From Mycobacterium sp. D16Q14 (GTDB lineage Bacteria > Actinomycetota > Actinomycetes > Mycobacteriales > Mycobacteriaceae): DNA of 64,000 bases. Below the pieces are notes generated by a model. That model was not told the DNA's origin and did not search any database. It worked only from the letters and a program-made list of their open reading frames with translations. Positions 32,873-42,582 of the stretch are shown here, piece after piece. Made by a program: the position numbers and the translations under genes. Position 1 is the stretch's first letter. The number at the start of each line of letters is the position of its first letter. The stretch spans positions 372,001 through 436,000 of the forward strand of contig MAEX01000001.1 in the NCBI GenBank assembly GCA_002013415.1, written 5' to 3'.

Positions 32873-34927
32873 TCAACGGCTCGGCGGGAGTTCGATGAGC
32901 AGCGGTACCGAGGCAAGCGTCTCAAGCACGTGCCCTAGCGCGGCATCCACCGCCTGGCGGCCGGCCAGCGGCACCTGGTCAAGCGGTCGCCAGCGACCCC
33001 CTTGCTGCGTTGCCTTGAGTGCTGCGTCAAGAATCTCTAGCTGGGAATTGATTTCTCCCAACAGTTTTGGATCACGCGCAGTGATCAGCGCGGAGAACTG
33101 ACCCAGTACCGCTCGGGTGGCTTCGATCGCGGCCGCCGCCTCCGGATACTCGGTCCCCGCCCCCTGGTTCGTGTAACCCATCAGCTGGAATCGCAAGGTG
33201 TCCTCGAGGATTTCGTGAGGACGCTTTGTCTGATCGGCCGGTTCGGTCATCACGTCGGCTAGATGCGCGCGCAGCGTGTCGATAGTAGACACCAATTCCT
33301 CTGTCACCGGCACCAACACCGACGCGGGCTGCCCGTGCCACAGCCCGTACTCCAGGCGGCGCAAGCCTTTGAAGTCGGGATCATTCACTCCGTCCGGGAG
33401 CCCATGCGGCAGCCCGGCGATGGCGTCCCCATAGTCCTTGAAACTGCCGTACGCCGCACCGATCCGATTCCAGGTCAGAATCGCCGGCACCCAATCCTTC
33501 TTAGCCGCCTCGACGTTTCCCGCGGCAAGGCCGGCACGAAGTGCCCGCGCCTGGGTGCCCAGTGCAACCAAAAGGTTGTCGGCGTAACGCTGGTAGGCCT
33601 CCATCGGCGGCTTGAGGTCGTCCTCGGTCACCCTGACGACAGGCCTGGGCGCACCAGGGAGGGCCTTCCCGCTGACCTGCAGGGCCGCGGAGTACCTGAC
33701 CGGCTCTCCGGCCATCAGACACGCGAACGTGTACGTCCCGTCAGAGAGCGTTGCGGTGATCGTGGAGCTGGTCGACGGCCCGAGAGTCTCGATCTCGGCC
33801 ACCACGCCGTTGTTGCCATCCACCAGGTTGATCTCACCGGTCTTACCCGACTTGTTCACGACAGAGAATGTCTGCACTCCAGTGCCAGCGGACTTCCAGT
33901 CCTCCGCACACCCCGTGGCAGTCACCGTCACCTGCGTACCGGCGTCACGATTGGCGGACGGCAGAATCGCGATCACCGCGGCCGCGGCGAATACCGGCAC
34001 CACCACGATGGCCGCGACAACCGCGAGCGGACGCTGCCCAATCAGCCGGGCGAAGGCCGACGGTTGCCCGTCCGTCTCCAGCGCGCCCCTGGGCGAATGG
34101 TTTTCGCGTGACACCCGTAAGAACGGGGGTATCACCAATATCAGGTACCCAGCCCACGCCACCACCTGCAGCACGGTCATCCGCGGGGTGAGCTGAGTGA
34201 TACCCGTGACAATGGTGACCCACCAGGAGTCCGCTGAAATGTGTTGGCTCAGATCGAATGCGTACCAGGTCCGCCCGGGCAGCCACCCCGCGGTCTGCAG
34301 GTCGCCGATGCCATACGCAAGGATGCCCGCGGCGATCACGATGAGCACCACGGCCGTACGCGTGAAGAACACCTTGAGGTTGAGCTTGACCGCGCGGCGA
34401 TACAGCAGCCAGCACAGCGCCACCGCGATCGCCAGCCCGATCGCGCCGCCGATCACCGGTCCGGTGGTCTCCCCCGCCGCCTTGGCCGCGGTCCAGAAGA
34501 ACAGCGTTGTCTCCAGTCCCTCGCGGGCAACAGCCAAAAACGCCGTCAGGGCCAGCGCACCCGCACCGAGGATGAGGGCGTGCTCAACCTTCCCGGACAG
34601 CTCGCCGGACAGGCTGGCGGCGGTGCGCGACATCCAGAAGATCATCGCGGTGACCAATCCGACGGCGAGGATGCTGAGTACGCCGCCCACCACGTCCTGG
34701 CCATGTGCACCGAGCGAGCTGGTCGTGGAGTTGAGTACCGCCGCGAAGCTGGCCGACACGGAGAGTGCACCGAGCACGCCCAGCCATACCGGTGCGGTGG
34801 CCCGGCGCCCGTCGGCCGCCAGCGGTGAACGATGGACAGCGGCAAGCAGAATGCTCACCACAAGTCCCGCCTCCAGCCCCTCCCTCAGGCCTATAAGCAG
34901 ATTGGGAACCGCATCCGATAAGACCAC
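32873..34927 (-). CDS. EfeU-EfeO fusion: FTR1 permease + cupredoxin + M75-like domain
   Basis: 684 aa from GTG 34927. Residues 1-280 are an FTR1 permease with both motifs (GLREGLEAGLV near 13-23 and VAREGLETTLFF near 130). An extra helix (RPLAVVAAIVVVPVFAAAAVIAIL, about 300-323) carries the chain back out. A cupredoxin-like domain (about 330-430; VTVTATGCAEDWKSAGTG ... GTYTFACLMAGEP) and an M75-like helical domain (about 435-684) follow. At the usual HXXE place the sequence is GLRRLEYGLWHGQ, so the histidine is arginine. An upstream in-frame start (34978) would run through the IdeR-like box and is less likely. Confidence 0.88.
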   Translation of the reverse strand: MVLSDAVPNLLIGLREGLEAGLVVSILLAAVHRSPLAADGRRATAPVWLGVLGALSVSASFAAVLNSTTSSLGAHGQDVVGGVLSILAVGLVTAMIFWMSRTAASLSGELSGKVEHALILGAGALALTAFLAVAREGLETTLFFWTAAKAAGETTGPVIGGAIGLAIAVALCWLLYRRAVKLNLKVFFTRTAVVLIVIAAGILAYGIGDLQTAGWLPGRTWYAFDLSQHISADSWWVTIVTGITQLTPRMTVLQVVAWAGYLILVIPPFLRVSRENHSPRGALETDGQPSAFARLIGQRPLAVVAAIVVVPVFAAAAVIAILPSANRDAGTQVTVTATGCAEDWKSAGTGVQTFSVVNKSGKTGEINLVDGNNGVVAEIETLGPSTSSTITATLSDGTYTFACLMAGEPVRYSAALQVSGKALPGAPRPVVRVTEDDLKPPMEAYQRYADNLLVALGTQARALRAGLAAGNVEAAKKDWVPAILTWNRIGAAYGSFKDYGDAIAGLPHGLPDGVNDPDFKGLRRLEYGLWHGQPASVLVPVTEELVSTIDTLRAHLADVMTEPADQTKRPHEILEDTLRFQLMGYTNQGAGTEYPEAAAAIEATRAVLGQFSALITARDPKLLGEINSQLEILDAALKATQQGGRWRPLDQVPLAGRQAVDAALGHVLETLASVPLLIELPPSR

Positions 34928-34932
34928 ATAGA

Positions 34933-34951
34933 TAAGGTATGGCGTACCTAA
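34933..34951 (-). promoter_or_regulatory. IdeR-box-like site overlapping the promoter of the EfeUO fusion
   Basis: On the plus strand the site reads TAAGGTATGGCGTACCTAA, which agrees with the IdeR consensus at 17 of 19 positions. On the transcribed strand TACCTT (34939-34934) lies 6 nt before GTG 34927, so the box would cover the -10 of a leaderless mRNA. Binding of IdeR-Fe there should block transcription. Confidence 0.65.
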
Positions 34952-35036
34952 ATGCTGTGCAAATGCTGTGCGGACCATAGTCCCTCGAAGCCGGGCACAA
35001 AGGCCCCCCCGGCGCGAACGTAGCTACCGTCTAGGT

Positions 35037-36020
35037 CTAGACCGACTCTGCGTCGGCGTCGTCGGCAGACGCCTCAACCGGACTCAGCAGCCAATGTTCG
35101 CGCCACTCCTCGCCGTCCACACCGCGCAGGTCCGTGCTGGCCAACCCTGCGGCCACATCCTCACCGCGCCGCCCGGCCAGAATGGCTCTCTCGGTGCGGC
35201 GCACGGTGTCCATGAACTCCAAAACATCTGCACGCAACTGGTTCTCGGCGTCGCCCTCGAGTTCAATGGTCACCGACAGCAGCTGTGCCGGGATCAACTC
35301 CTTGGGCAGCCCCGCGGCCGTCACCCTGCCCAGCACCTTCTGGGTGAGCGCGAGCGCGGGCTGGCTGCTAGACACACCGTCCAGGCACGAGTCGCGATCC
35401 TTTTCCTGCGACTTGCGCTCTTCCCATTGCGCCAGTTGCTCTTCCAGCGAGATCGAGCTGGAATCCCCACCGGCACCGAGTATTACCGGAATGCGGTTAC
35501 CCAACTTGTTCAGCAGCGCCTCGGCGACATCGTCGATGTTGAACGGATGCTCCGGGGCGTCTTCCGCGATGCGGGCGTGGAAGAGCACCTGAAGCAGCAC
35601 ATCTCCCAGCTCTTCACGAAGCTCGTCCACGTCACCGGTGCGCACCGCATCGAACAGCTCGTAGGTCTCTTCGAGTAAATACCGGCGCAGGGAGTCGTGG
35701 GTCTGGGTGCTCTCCCACGGACCGTTGGTCCGCAGCCGGTCCATCACCGCCACCGCGTCGATGAGCTTCTCGCCCTGTCGCACCGGCGGCGCGATGACCT
35801 TGGCCCCTGCCTCGATTCGCGCCTTCACCTCCGGATGATCGCGATCCGAGGACAACAACGCGGGGGCATCCTCCCCGATGTACACCGGACGCGCGGTCGA
35901 CAGCGTCCACGCCAGCCGGACCGGGAGCTCCTCGGTGTACTGCAGATCGCCGGCGAGCAAACCAACCGCCTCGACCGGGACCATCGACGGATGGCGCGGG
36001 TCCACAAGGATGACGGTCAT
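35037..36020 (-). CDS. mazG: nucleoside triphosphate pyrophosphohydrolase MazG
   Basis: 327 aa. It hydrolyses (d)NTPs to monophosphates and PPi, cleaning the nucleotide pool. The MazG core (about 95-190) shows CPW-like [28 protein letters not shown] with the EExxE metal motif (EETYE), then [20 protein letters not shown] with the second acidic motif (EELGD). An N-terminal extension of about 85 residues and a C-terminal helical part are as in the M. tuberculosis enzyme (Rv1021). The start overlaps the mfd stop by ATGA. Confidence 0.92.
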   Translation of the reverse strand: MTVILVDPRHPSMVPVEAVGLLAGDLQYTEELPVRLAWTLSTARPVYIGEDAPALLSSDRDHPEVKARIEAGAKVIAPPVRQGEKLIDAVAVMDRLRTNGPWESTQTHDSLRRYLLEETYELFDAVRTGDVDELREELGDVLLQVLFHARIAEDAPEHPFNIDDVAEALLNKLGNRIPVILGAGGDSSSISLEEQLAQWEERKSQEKDRDSCLDGVSSSQPALALTQKVLGRVTAAGLPKELIPAQLLSVTIELEGDAENQLRADVLEFMDTVRRTERAILAGRRGEDVAAGLASTDLRGVDGEEWREHWLLSPVEASADDADAESV

Positions 36021-39000
36021 TTGCTCACCTCCACTCGTGTTATATCAACACTGCCCGCGGGACGCCCCGACAATGCCAGCAGCAGATCAACAATCATATG
36101 CACGAGCTCCAGGTCACGGATTCGCTCCGAGCCCACACCCCCGTCGCCGGCACGCGGAATAGGAACCTGGACAACGGAAGTCGTCGCACGATATTGAGCC
36201 GCCGGGTGTAAACGTTTGAGCCTCAATTGCGCCGAATCCAGCAGGGGTAGCGGCTGTATTCGGATATTGGTGCCGGCCACCGAAAGATCGGTGATTTCCA
36301 TCTCGCGGCACAGCAACCGCAGCGAGGCCACGGCGACCAATCGCTGCACGGGAAGCGGCAGCGGCCCGTAACGGTCTATCAGCTCTTCCACCGCCGCATT
36401 GATCTGCGCGGCGTCCCCGGCCGCCGCCAGCCTGCGGTACGCCTCGAGACGCAACCGATCGCTGCCGATGTAGTCCGTGGGCAGATGCGCGTCAACCGGA
36501 AGATCGATACGCACCTCCTTGGGCTCCTCCGCGGTCTGCACCGTCTTCCCGTCGGCGGCCGCGCGGTATGCCTCGACAGCCTCGCCGACAAGCCGGACGT
36601 AGAGATCGAAACCGACCCCGGCGACGTGACCGGATTGCTCGACGCCGAGCACGTTGCCCGCGCCACGAATTTCCAGATCCTTCATGGCGACGGCCATACC
36701 GGCACCCAGATCGTTGTTCTGCGCGATGGTCGAGAGCCTGTCGTACGCGGTCTCCGTCAGCGGCACCTCGGGCGAATACAAGAAGTACGCATACCCACGT
36801 TCCCGGCTGCGGCCGACGCGACCACGCAGCTGATGCAGTTGCGACAGTCCGAAGATATCGGCCCGCTCCACGATCAGTGTGTTGGCGTTGGAGATGTCCA
36901 GCCCGGTCTCGATGATGGTGGTGCACACCAGGATGTCGTACTCCCGGTTCCAGAACCCCTCGACGGTTCGCTCCAGCAATTCCTCGGGCATTTGACCATG
37001 CGCCACAACAACTCTGGCTTCCGGTACCAGCTCACGTAGCCGGGCGGCGGCCCTGTCGATGGTGCTCACCCGGTTGTGCACGTAGAACGCCTGTCCGTCG
37101 CGCAACAGCTCACGGCGCAATGCCGCCGCCACCTGCTTGTCGTCGTGCGGGCCCACGTACGTCAAGACAGGGTACCGCTCCTCCGGTGGCGTGAGGATGG
37201 TCGACATCTCCCGGATGCCGGCCAGGCTCATCTCCAGTGTTCGCGGGATCGGGGTGGCGCTCATGGTGAGAACGTCCACATGGGTGCGCAGCGCCTTGAT
37301 GTGTTCCTTGTGTTCGACGCCGAAGCGCTGCTCCTCGTCGACGATCACCAGACCGAGGTCCTTCCACCGCACAGCCGTCTGCAGCAGACGATGGGTGCCA
37401 ATCACGATATCGACTGAGCCGTCGGCCATTCCCTCGATGACCAGCTTCGAGGTGGCCGGATCGGTGAATCGGGACAGGCCCGCCACCTTCACCGGGAATC
37501 CCGCGGTGCGATCGGTGAAGGTCTGCAGGTGCTGGTCGGCCAGCAGTGTCGTGGGCACCAGCACCGCGACCTGCTTACCGTCCTGGACGGCCTTGAACGC
37601 CGCCCGCACCGCGATCTCGGTTTTGCCGTAGCCCACGTCGCCGCACACCACCCGGTCCATCGGGACCGGTTTCTCCATATCGGATTTCACCTCGGTGATG
37701 GCAGTCAGCTGATCGACGGTCTCGACGAAGCCGAAGGCGTCTTCCATCTCCCGCTGCCACGGAGTGTCCGGCGCGAAGGCGTGCCCGGGCGCGGCCTGAC
37801 GCGCCGCGTACAACGCGACAAGCTCACCGGCGATCTCGCGAACAGCCTTGCGCGCCTTGGTCTTCGTGTTTGTCCAGTCGCTACCCCCGAGCTTGCTCAG
37901 GCCGGGCGACTCGCCACCCACGTACCGGGACAGTTGATCGAGGGAATCCATCGGTACATACAGGCGATCGCTCTGCCCACCGGCGGCGGCTCCGCGCTTA
38001 CTCGACGCGTACTCCAGCACCAGATACTCCCGGCGGGCTCCGCCGACGGTGCGTTCCACCATCTCGACGAATCGCCCGATGCCGTGCTGATCGTGCACCA
38101 CGAGATCGCCGGCGCTGAGGGCGAGCGGGTCAACCTGGTTGCGGCGCTTGGCCGGTAACCGCTTGCCATCGGTCGCCGCCACCCGACTGCCGGTGAGGTC
38201 AGTCTCGGTGACGATGACGAGGTTGGCCCCCGGCAGCACCGCACCATCGGTGAGGTGACCGCGCAGGACTCCGACCACTCCCTCGGCGGGCTCGGCTCCG
38301 GGCTCCAGCAGTGTTGCAGGCGTTTCCGTTTCGGCCAGCTGCTCGATAATCCGGTGGGTGGTGCCCGCGCCGGCGGCTACCACGGCCGCCCGTCCACCCG
38401 TCATCACGTGGGCGCGCAGCATCGCGAAAATCTCCGCGGCGCCCTCCTTGTGACCGCGTGAGGATGGCGACTGGCGCACCGCAAGCTCAATGGACTTGTC
38501 GTCACCCATACTCAGCGGGCTCAGCGACCACCACGGATGTCCGGCCCCATCGGCGGTATGCCTGACGTCATCAAGCTCTCTGAACCCCGAGTCGGCCAGC
38601 GCGGCAATATCGATCGGCGCATCTGCGCCTATCGCGGCGACCGACCAGGAGGCCTCCAGGAACTCACGGCCGGTGCGCTCCAAGTCGGCCGACCGGGTGC
38701 GGACCTTCTCGGGATCGCAGACCAACACGGGAGCGTTATCGGGCAGATGGTCGACCAGCATGGTGAGCTCACCCGAATGCAGCACGGGCAGCAGCGATTC
38801 CATCCCGTCAACGCAGATGCCGTCCGCCAGCTTGGCCAGCATCTCCCCCACTCCGGTCCCGATCCGGTGCTCATCGGGCACCTCCGCGGAGGCGCTCGCC
38901 ACCGCGGCGAGTTCGGCGGCTCTGGCACGCACCTGCTCGGTGAGTAGCAGTTCCCGACAGGGCATCGCGAGCACGGAGGTGACCTCCAGCTCGGGGATCG

Positions 39001-39670
39001 ATCGCTGGTCGGCGACCGAGAAGTAGCGCATCTCGCTGACCTCGTCGCCCCAGAATTCGACGCGCACCGGATGGTCTGCGGTGGGACTGAAGACGTCGAG
39101 AATGCCGCCGCGCACCGCGAACTCACCACGGCCCGCCACCATGTCCACCCGGGTGTACGCGAGCTCGGCCAGGCGGGCGATCAGCCCATCGAATTCCGAT
39201 TCGGCACCGACCGTGAGCTCCACGGGCTCAAGATCGAACAACCCGGGAGACATTGGCTGCAGCAGCGAACGAATCGTGGTGACCACGACCCGCAGCGGTG
39301 GCCCCATCCGGGAATCCTCCGGATGCGCAAGCCGGTGCAGCACCTGCAGCCGCGCACCCACGGTGTCGACTCCGGGCGACAACCGCTCATGCGGAAGCGT
39401 CTCCCAGGACGGGAGCAGCGTCACCGCATCGCCGTATACGTCGCGCAGCTCGGCGGCGAGGTCTTGCGCCTCCCTCGTGGTGGCCGTCACAACCAAGACG
39501 GGCGCAGCACTCGCGTCGGCAATACCGGTCACGACGAATGCGCGGACACACGACGGTGCCGTCAGATCAAGGCCGGTCTTGGCGGCGATGGCCGGGGCAA
39601 GAACATCGAATGCGGGATCCCGCAAGGCTGTCCGGATCACCCCGGCGAGAGGCGGGGCAGTCACAGTCAT
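36017..39670 (-). CDS. mfd: transcription-repair coupling factor Mfd
   Basis: 1217 aa, full length. The N-terminal UvrB-like domains 1-3 (about 1-350) include [30 protein letters not shown]. The RNA-polymerase interaction domain (about 510-580) includes [23 protein letters not shown]. The translocase has Walker [18 protein letters not shown] (about 685), [25 protein letters not shown] and the motif [22 protein letters not shown]. The C-terminal domain 7 (about 1060-1217) is present. It removes RNA polymerase stalled at DNA lesions and recruits UvrA. Coupled to mazG. Promoter in the 107-nt gap divergent from the decarboxylase. Confidence 0.96.
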   Translation of the reverse strand: MTVTAPPLAGVIRTALRDPAFDVLAPAIAAKTGLDLTAPSCVRAFVVTGIADASAAPVLVVTATTREAQDLAAELRDVYGDAVTLLPSWETLPHERLSPGVDTVGARLQVLHRLAHPEDSRMGPPLRVVVTTIRSLLQPMSPGLFDLEPVELTVGAESEFDGLIARLAELAYTRVDMVAGRGEFAVRGGILDVFSPTADHPVRVEFWGDEVSEMRYFSVADQRSIPELEVTSVLAMPCRELLLTEQVRARAAELAAVASASAEVPDEHRIGTGVGEMLAKLADGICVDGMESLLPVLHSGELTMLVDHLPDNAPVLVCDPEKVRTRSADLERTGREFLEASWSVAAIGADAPIDIAALADSGFRELDDVRHTADGAGHPWWSLSPLSMGDDKSIELAVRQSPSSRGHKEGAAEIFAMLRAHVMTGGRAAVVAAGAGTTHRIIEQLAETETPATLLEPGAEPAEGVVGVLRGHLTDGAVLPGANLVIVTETDLTGSRVAATDGKRLPAKRRNQVDPLALSAGDLVVHDQHGIGRFVEMVERTVGGARREYLVLEYASSKRGAAAGGQSDRLYVPMDSLDQLSRYVGGESPGLSKLGGSDWTNTKTKARKAVREIAGELVALYAARQAAPGHAFAPDTPWQREMEDAFGFVETVDQLTAITEVKSDMEKPVPMDRVVCGDVGYGKTEIAVRAAFKAVQDGKQVAVLVPTTLLADQHLQTFTDRTAGFPVKVAGLSRFTDPATSKLVIEGMADGSVDIVIGTHRLLQTAVRWKDLGLVIVDEEQRFGVEHKEHIKALRTHVDVLTMSATPIPRTLEMSLAGIREMSTILTPPEERYPVLTYVGPHDDKQVAAALRRELLRDGQAFYVHNRVSTIDRAAARLRELVPEARVVVAHGQMPEELLERTVEGFWNREYDILVCTTIIETGLDISNANTLIVERADIFGLSQLHQLRGRVGRSRERGYAYFLYSPEVPLTETAYDRLSTIAQNNDLGAGMAVAMKDLEIRGAGNVLGVEQSGHVAGVGFDLYVRLVGEAVEAYRAAADGKTVQTAEEPKEVRIDLPVDAHLPTDYIGSDRLRLEAYRRLAAAGDAAQINAAVEELIDRYGPLPLPVQRLVAVASLRLLCREMEITDLSVAGTNIRIQPLPLLDSAQLRLKRLHPAAQYRATTSVVQVPIPRAGDGGVGSERIRDLELVHMIVDLLLALSGRPAGSVDITRVEVSK

Positions 39671-39777
39671 GGTCTGCTCATTCTACGGTGCCCAGATCTC
39701 GCCAATATCGGGCCCATCTCCGTCAAGGCCACGTCAAGAAACTCCGCATCCGATCACCACAGGCGCACGGTGGATAC

Positions 39778-41124
39778 ATGACACTTCTGGACCTCCTGCC
39801 GTCCTTACATAACGTGGCGCGCCCACGCGTCGACCCGGCCGTATGGCCGGTCACCACACACCTGGACGAGCAGGGCCGGATGTGCGTCGGAGAGACGGCA
39901 CTCTCGGAAATCGCCGACCAATTCCGCACCCCCGCGTACGTACTCGACGAGGAGGACTTCCGCTACCGCGCCCGTCGCTATCGCAGTACCCTGCGCGAGA
40001 TCGAGGTCGCCTATGCCAGCAAGGCACTGCTGACGGCCGACATCGCGCGCTGGGTGGCGCAAGAGGGCCTGTCGCTGGACGTCTGCTCCTCCGGCGAGTT
40101 GGCGACCGCACTCGCGGGCGGTTTCGATCCGGAACGAATCATCATGCACGGCAACGCCAAGACCCCTGATGAACTCAGTGACGCGGCCGCGGTGGGTGTG
40201 GGCCGGATCGTGGTGGACTCCTATACCGAGATCATGTTCCTGGCGACCCGGTTGTCCAAGCGCCAGCGAGTGCTGGTGCGGGTCACCCCCGATATCGACA
40301 TCCACGGCCATGCCGCGGTGACGACGGGTGTCACCGACCAGAAGTTCGGGTTTCCCTTAAGTGGCGGGCATGCCACCGAGGCCGCCCGCCGCGTTCTTGA
40401 CCAACCCCTGTTGAACCTGGTGGGCCTGCACTGCCATATCGGCTCACAGGTCACCGACTCCGCGCTCTACGGCGAGACCATCCGCCGCATGATCGCCGCG
40501 ATGGCCGACATCCGCGCCAAACACGGCGTGATCCTGAGTGAACTCAATATCGGTGGCGGCCACGGTGTGCCCCACCGCTCGGGTGATCCCGAACTCGACC
40601 TGGCCGAACTGGCCGATTTCATCGACGACGCCCTCGACGCCGCCTGCGCGGCTGAGCGTTTCCCACGCCCGCGCATCGTGGTGGAGCCCGGTCGCGCCAT
40701 CTCCGCGCGCGCGGGAGTGACGCTGTACCGGGTGGTGTCGGTCAAGACCCAGCCCGGCGGACGCACCTTCGTGGCCGTCGACGGCGGCATGAGCGACAAC
40801 CCCCGCGTGTCGCTGTACGACGCGAAATACAGTGTGGCTCTGGCTAATCGGCATCCGTCTGCGCCGCCGCAGCTGGTGACCGTGGCCGGGCGGCACTGCG
40901 AATCCGGCGACGAGATCGCCCGCGATGTCAGCCTGCCCTCGGATGTACGCCCCGGCGACGTGCTGGCCGTGGCCTGCACCGGTGCGTACAACCACAGCAT
41001 GGCCTCGTCCTACAACCTGGTCGGACGTCCCCCGGTGCTCGCGGTCCGCGATGGACGGGTGCGTGAGCTGGTACGCCGCGAGACCATCGCCGATCTGCTG
41101 TCACGGGACTGCGGCGCGCATTAG
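39778..41124 (+). CDS. diaminopimelate decarboxylase-like PLP enzyme
   Basis: 448 aa from ATG 39778. A longer open frame exists upstream but lies antisense to mfd and has no family sequence. Fold-type III decarboxylase: PLP lysine in EVAYASKALLT (K82), HCHIGSQ, GGGHGVPH, EPGRAISA, and the C-terminal CESGDEIARD and ACTGAYNHSMASSYN that contribute to the dimer active site. It matches LysA in layout (lysine from meso-diaminopimelate). Primary lysA of mycobacteria lies elsewhere, next to argS/hom, so this is likely a second copy or a related amino-acid decarboxylase. It stands next to five small secreted protein genes on the other strand. Confidence 0.82.
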   Translation: MTLLDLLPSLHNVARPRVDPAVWPVTTHLDEQGRMCVGETALSEIADQFRTPAYVLDEEDFRYRARRYRSTLREIEVAYASKALLTADIARWVAQEGLSLDVCSSGELATALAGGFDPERIIMHGNAKTPDELSDAAAVGVGRIVVDSYTEIMFLATRLSKRQRVLVRVTPDIDIHGHAAVTTGVTDQKFGFPLSGGHATEAARRVLDQPLLNLVGLHCHIGSQVTDSALYGETIRRMIAAMADIRAKHGVILSELNIGGGHGVPHRSGDPELDLAELADFIDDALDAACAAERFPRPRIVVEPGRAISARAGVTLYRVVSVKTQPGGRTFVAVDGGMSDNPRVSLYDAKYSVALANRHPSAPPQLVTVAGRHCESGDEIARDVSLPSDVRPGDVLAVACTGAYNHSMASSYNLVGRPPVLAVRDGRVRELVRRETIADLLSRDCGAH

Positions 41125-41152
41125 GGCAACAACGGCCCTCACGCTCGTCCGT

Positions 41153-41452
41153 CTACAGCGCGGCGCCGCTCTTGGTCGGGGCAACCGTCAGGGGCGGCGC
41201 CGGGATGTGGGCCGTAGGGGTTGAGTGGAGCTCGGCGTCACCGGGCTCGGAGCAGACCTCCTCACCCGGTTTTGGCGCACTGCACTTTTCGTGCGCTCCG
41301 GCCGGCGGAACGACCGCTGTGGGCAGCGCGCAGGCGGCCGCACCCGGCGCACACGGGGGATCGGCGTGAGATACGCCCAAAGCCAACGGCGTACCGATGG
41401 TGATACCCACCGCCACCAGCAGCGCCGCACGCCGTACCGGCACAAACATCAT
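41153..41452 (-). CDS. small secreted protein, GDAELHS family, copy A
   Basis: 99 aa. Signal peptide AALLVAVGITIGTPLALGVSHA, cleaved about residue 31. The mature part of about 68 aa is Pro/Ala-rich with four cysteines (PPCAPGAAACALP ... EKCSAPKPGEEVCSEP) and the motif GDAELHSTPTAHIPAPP. The last 25 residues are polar. TATCGT lies 6 nt before ATG 41452, so the mRNA may be leaderless. One of five tandem paralogues (41153-42909) that share the motif; no known domain recognised. Confidence 0.72.
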   Translation of the reverse strand: MMFVPVRRAALLVAVGITIGTPLALGVSHADPPCAPGAAACALPTAVVPPAGAHEKCSAPKPGEEVCSEPGDAELHSTPTAHIPAPPLTVAPTKSGAAL

Positions 41453-41541
41453 GAGAAGACGATAGGTCCGCCTGCCTCACGTTGCCATCGGACCGGCATT
41501 TTCCCAGTCAGTTCACAGCGAACTGCCAACCACGCCACGGC

Positions 41542-41811
41542 TCAGGGGTGATTGCGCGCCTCTCCGGGAGCATTGATCATCTGCCAGGGCGGCATGCCGC
41601 TTTGGGGAGCCTGCGGGATGTCCGCCGGATTTGGCTTCGAGTGCAATTCGGCGTCCTCGTGCACCGGAGCCGCAGGGGTCGGCGCCTGGCACATGGCCGG
41701 ATCCGCGCACGGCTGCTCTGCCCCCGCCGCCGGGGCCAGTACCGCGGGCATGACGACCAGCGCTGACGCCGCCGCGGCTGCCACCACCCATCGCATCAGT
41801 ATTGACGTCAT
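41542..41811 (-). CDS. small secreted protein, GDAELHS family, copy B
   Basis: 89 aa from ATG 41811 (GAGG 8 nt upstream). Signal peptide WVVAAAAASALVVMPAVLAPAAGA, then CADPAMCQAPTPAAPVHEDAELHSKPNPADIPQAPQSGMPPW. Two cysteines form C-x5-C; the VC-x-x-PG segment of the other copies is missing. The leader and signal region are close to those of copy D (identical runs around the ATG), so B and D are sister duplicates. Function unknown. Confidence 0.72.
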   Translation of the reverse strand: MTSILMRWVVAAAAASALVVMPAVLAPAAGAEQPCADPAMCQAPTPAAPVHEDAELHSKPNPADIPQAPQSGMPPWQMINAPGEARNHP

Positions 41812-41940
41812 GACACACACCTCGCCTATCCATCAACCCCAGGGTTTGACTTTAGGCGCTTTTCGCACGTCATACAGCTAGTTCACAGCTTTTCCGAACC
41901 TATCGGCCAGAATTACGCACGCGCGTTCCCTGGCAGCCAT

Positions 41941-42180
41941 TCAGAGGTTGTCGGGACGCACCGGGACGTCGGGAGGCGTCGGCAGATCGGCCGGGTCCGG
42001 CCACGACCGCAGCTCGGCATCACCCGGCGTTATGCACACCTCGGAACCCGTCCGAGGCTGCGTGCAGTGCCCATGGCCGCCAAAGGCCACGCCCGTCGGA
42101 CTCGTCGCCTCAATGCCAACAGGAACCGCCGCAAGTAGACCTGTCGCTACCACCGCCACGGCGTATCGAAGGCCAGGCAT
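41941..42180 (-). CDS. small secreted protein, GDAELHS family, copy C
   Basis: 79 aa from ATG 42180. Signal peptide YAVAVVATGLLAAVPVGIEA, then a mature part with two cysteines (GHCTQPRTGSEVCITPGDAELRSWPDPADLPTPPD). It has Arg in place of His in the motif. Its leader carries a perfect 15-bp inverted repeat that would pair the ribosome-binding region (see 42181-42270), a feature not seen in the other copies. The gap 41821-41940 before copy B shows nothing else. Confidence 0.72.
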   Translation of the reverse strand: MPGLRYAVAVVATGLLAAVPVGIEATSPTGVAFGGHGHCTQPRTGSEVCITPGDAELRSWPDPADLPTPPDVPVRPDNL

Positions 42181-42270
42181 GGAACAACACCCCTTTAATG
42201 CTTAGATTCGCTAACAAGTCAACGCTAGACTCATTAGGATCCGAAAGCAACTATCAAGGGGTGTTGTTCC
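42181..42270 (-). promoter_or_regulatory. 15-bp perfect inverted repeat sequestering the copy C ribosome-binding site
   Basis: GGAACAACACCCCTT (42181-42195, plus strand) and AAGGGGTGTTGTTCC (42256-42270) are exact reverse complements 60 nt apart. In the minus-strand RNA the right-hand partner AAGGGGTGTTGTTCC ends directly at the AUG of copy C, so a hairpin would bury the Shine-Dalgarno sequence. The loop is A/T-rich and may also hold the copy C promoter. Confidence 0.6.
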
Positions 42271-42282
42271 GGTGGCTACCGG

Positions 42283-42582
42283 TCAGTGGCCGCCCATACC
42301 GGGGTTACCGAAAACCATCCAGGGTGGAGTCTCGGCCTGCGGTACCGGTGGGATGTCTGCCGGGTTCGGCGACGAGTGCAGTTCCGCGTCCCCCGCACGG
42401 GTGCACACCATGTCGTCGGGTCCCCCGTTGCAATTCTCCGGGTTGGCCGGCTCGGATTGACACATTGCCGGGTCCGCACACTGCGGATCGGCCGCAGCAA
42501 CGGAGGCCAGCGACACAGGCAAGGCGCCCAACGCGGCCGCGGCAGCCCCGATCACTGCCCATCGCACAACTACTGACGTCAT
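42283..42582 (-). CDS. small secreted protein, GDAELHS family, copy D
   Basis: 99 aa from ATG 42582; the sequence GATGAGGTG lies 7 nt upstream. Signal peptide WAVIGAAAAALGALPVSLASVAAA, then CADPAMCQSEPANPENCNGGPDDMVCTRAGDAELHSSPNPADIPPVPQAETPPWMVFGNPG. Four cysteines. Longest mature part of the set, and closest to copy B in the leader, CADPAMC block and PNPADIP block. Function unknown. Confidence 0.74.
   Translation of the reverse strand: MTSVVVRWAVIGAAAAALGALPVSLASVAAADPQCADPAMCQSEPANPENCNGGPDDMVCTRAGDAELHSSPNPADIPPVPQAETPPWMVFGNPGMGGH

Noticed and set aside
35035..35044. GGTCTAGACC palindrome at the mazG stop
   Set aside because: Ten bases at a stop codon with no repeats nearby; could occur by chance.
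39298..39777. 160-codon N-terminal extension of the decarboxylase
   Set aside because: Lies antisense to the start of mfd, is Arg/Pro/Ala-rich without family sequence, and ATG 39778 gives a normal LysA-sized protein.
41799..41816. TGACGTCA palindromes at the starts of secreted copies B and D
   Set aside because: Explained by shared coding sequence (ATG ACG TCA, Met-Thr-Ser) in recent duplicates; no sign of a regulatory role.
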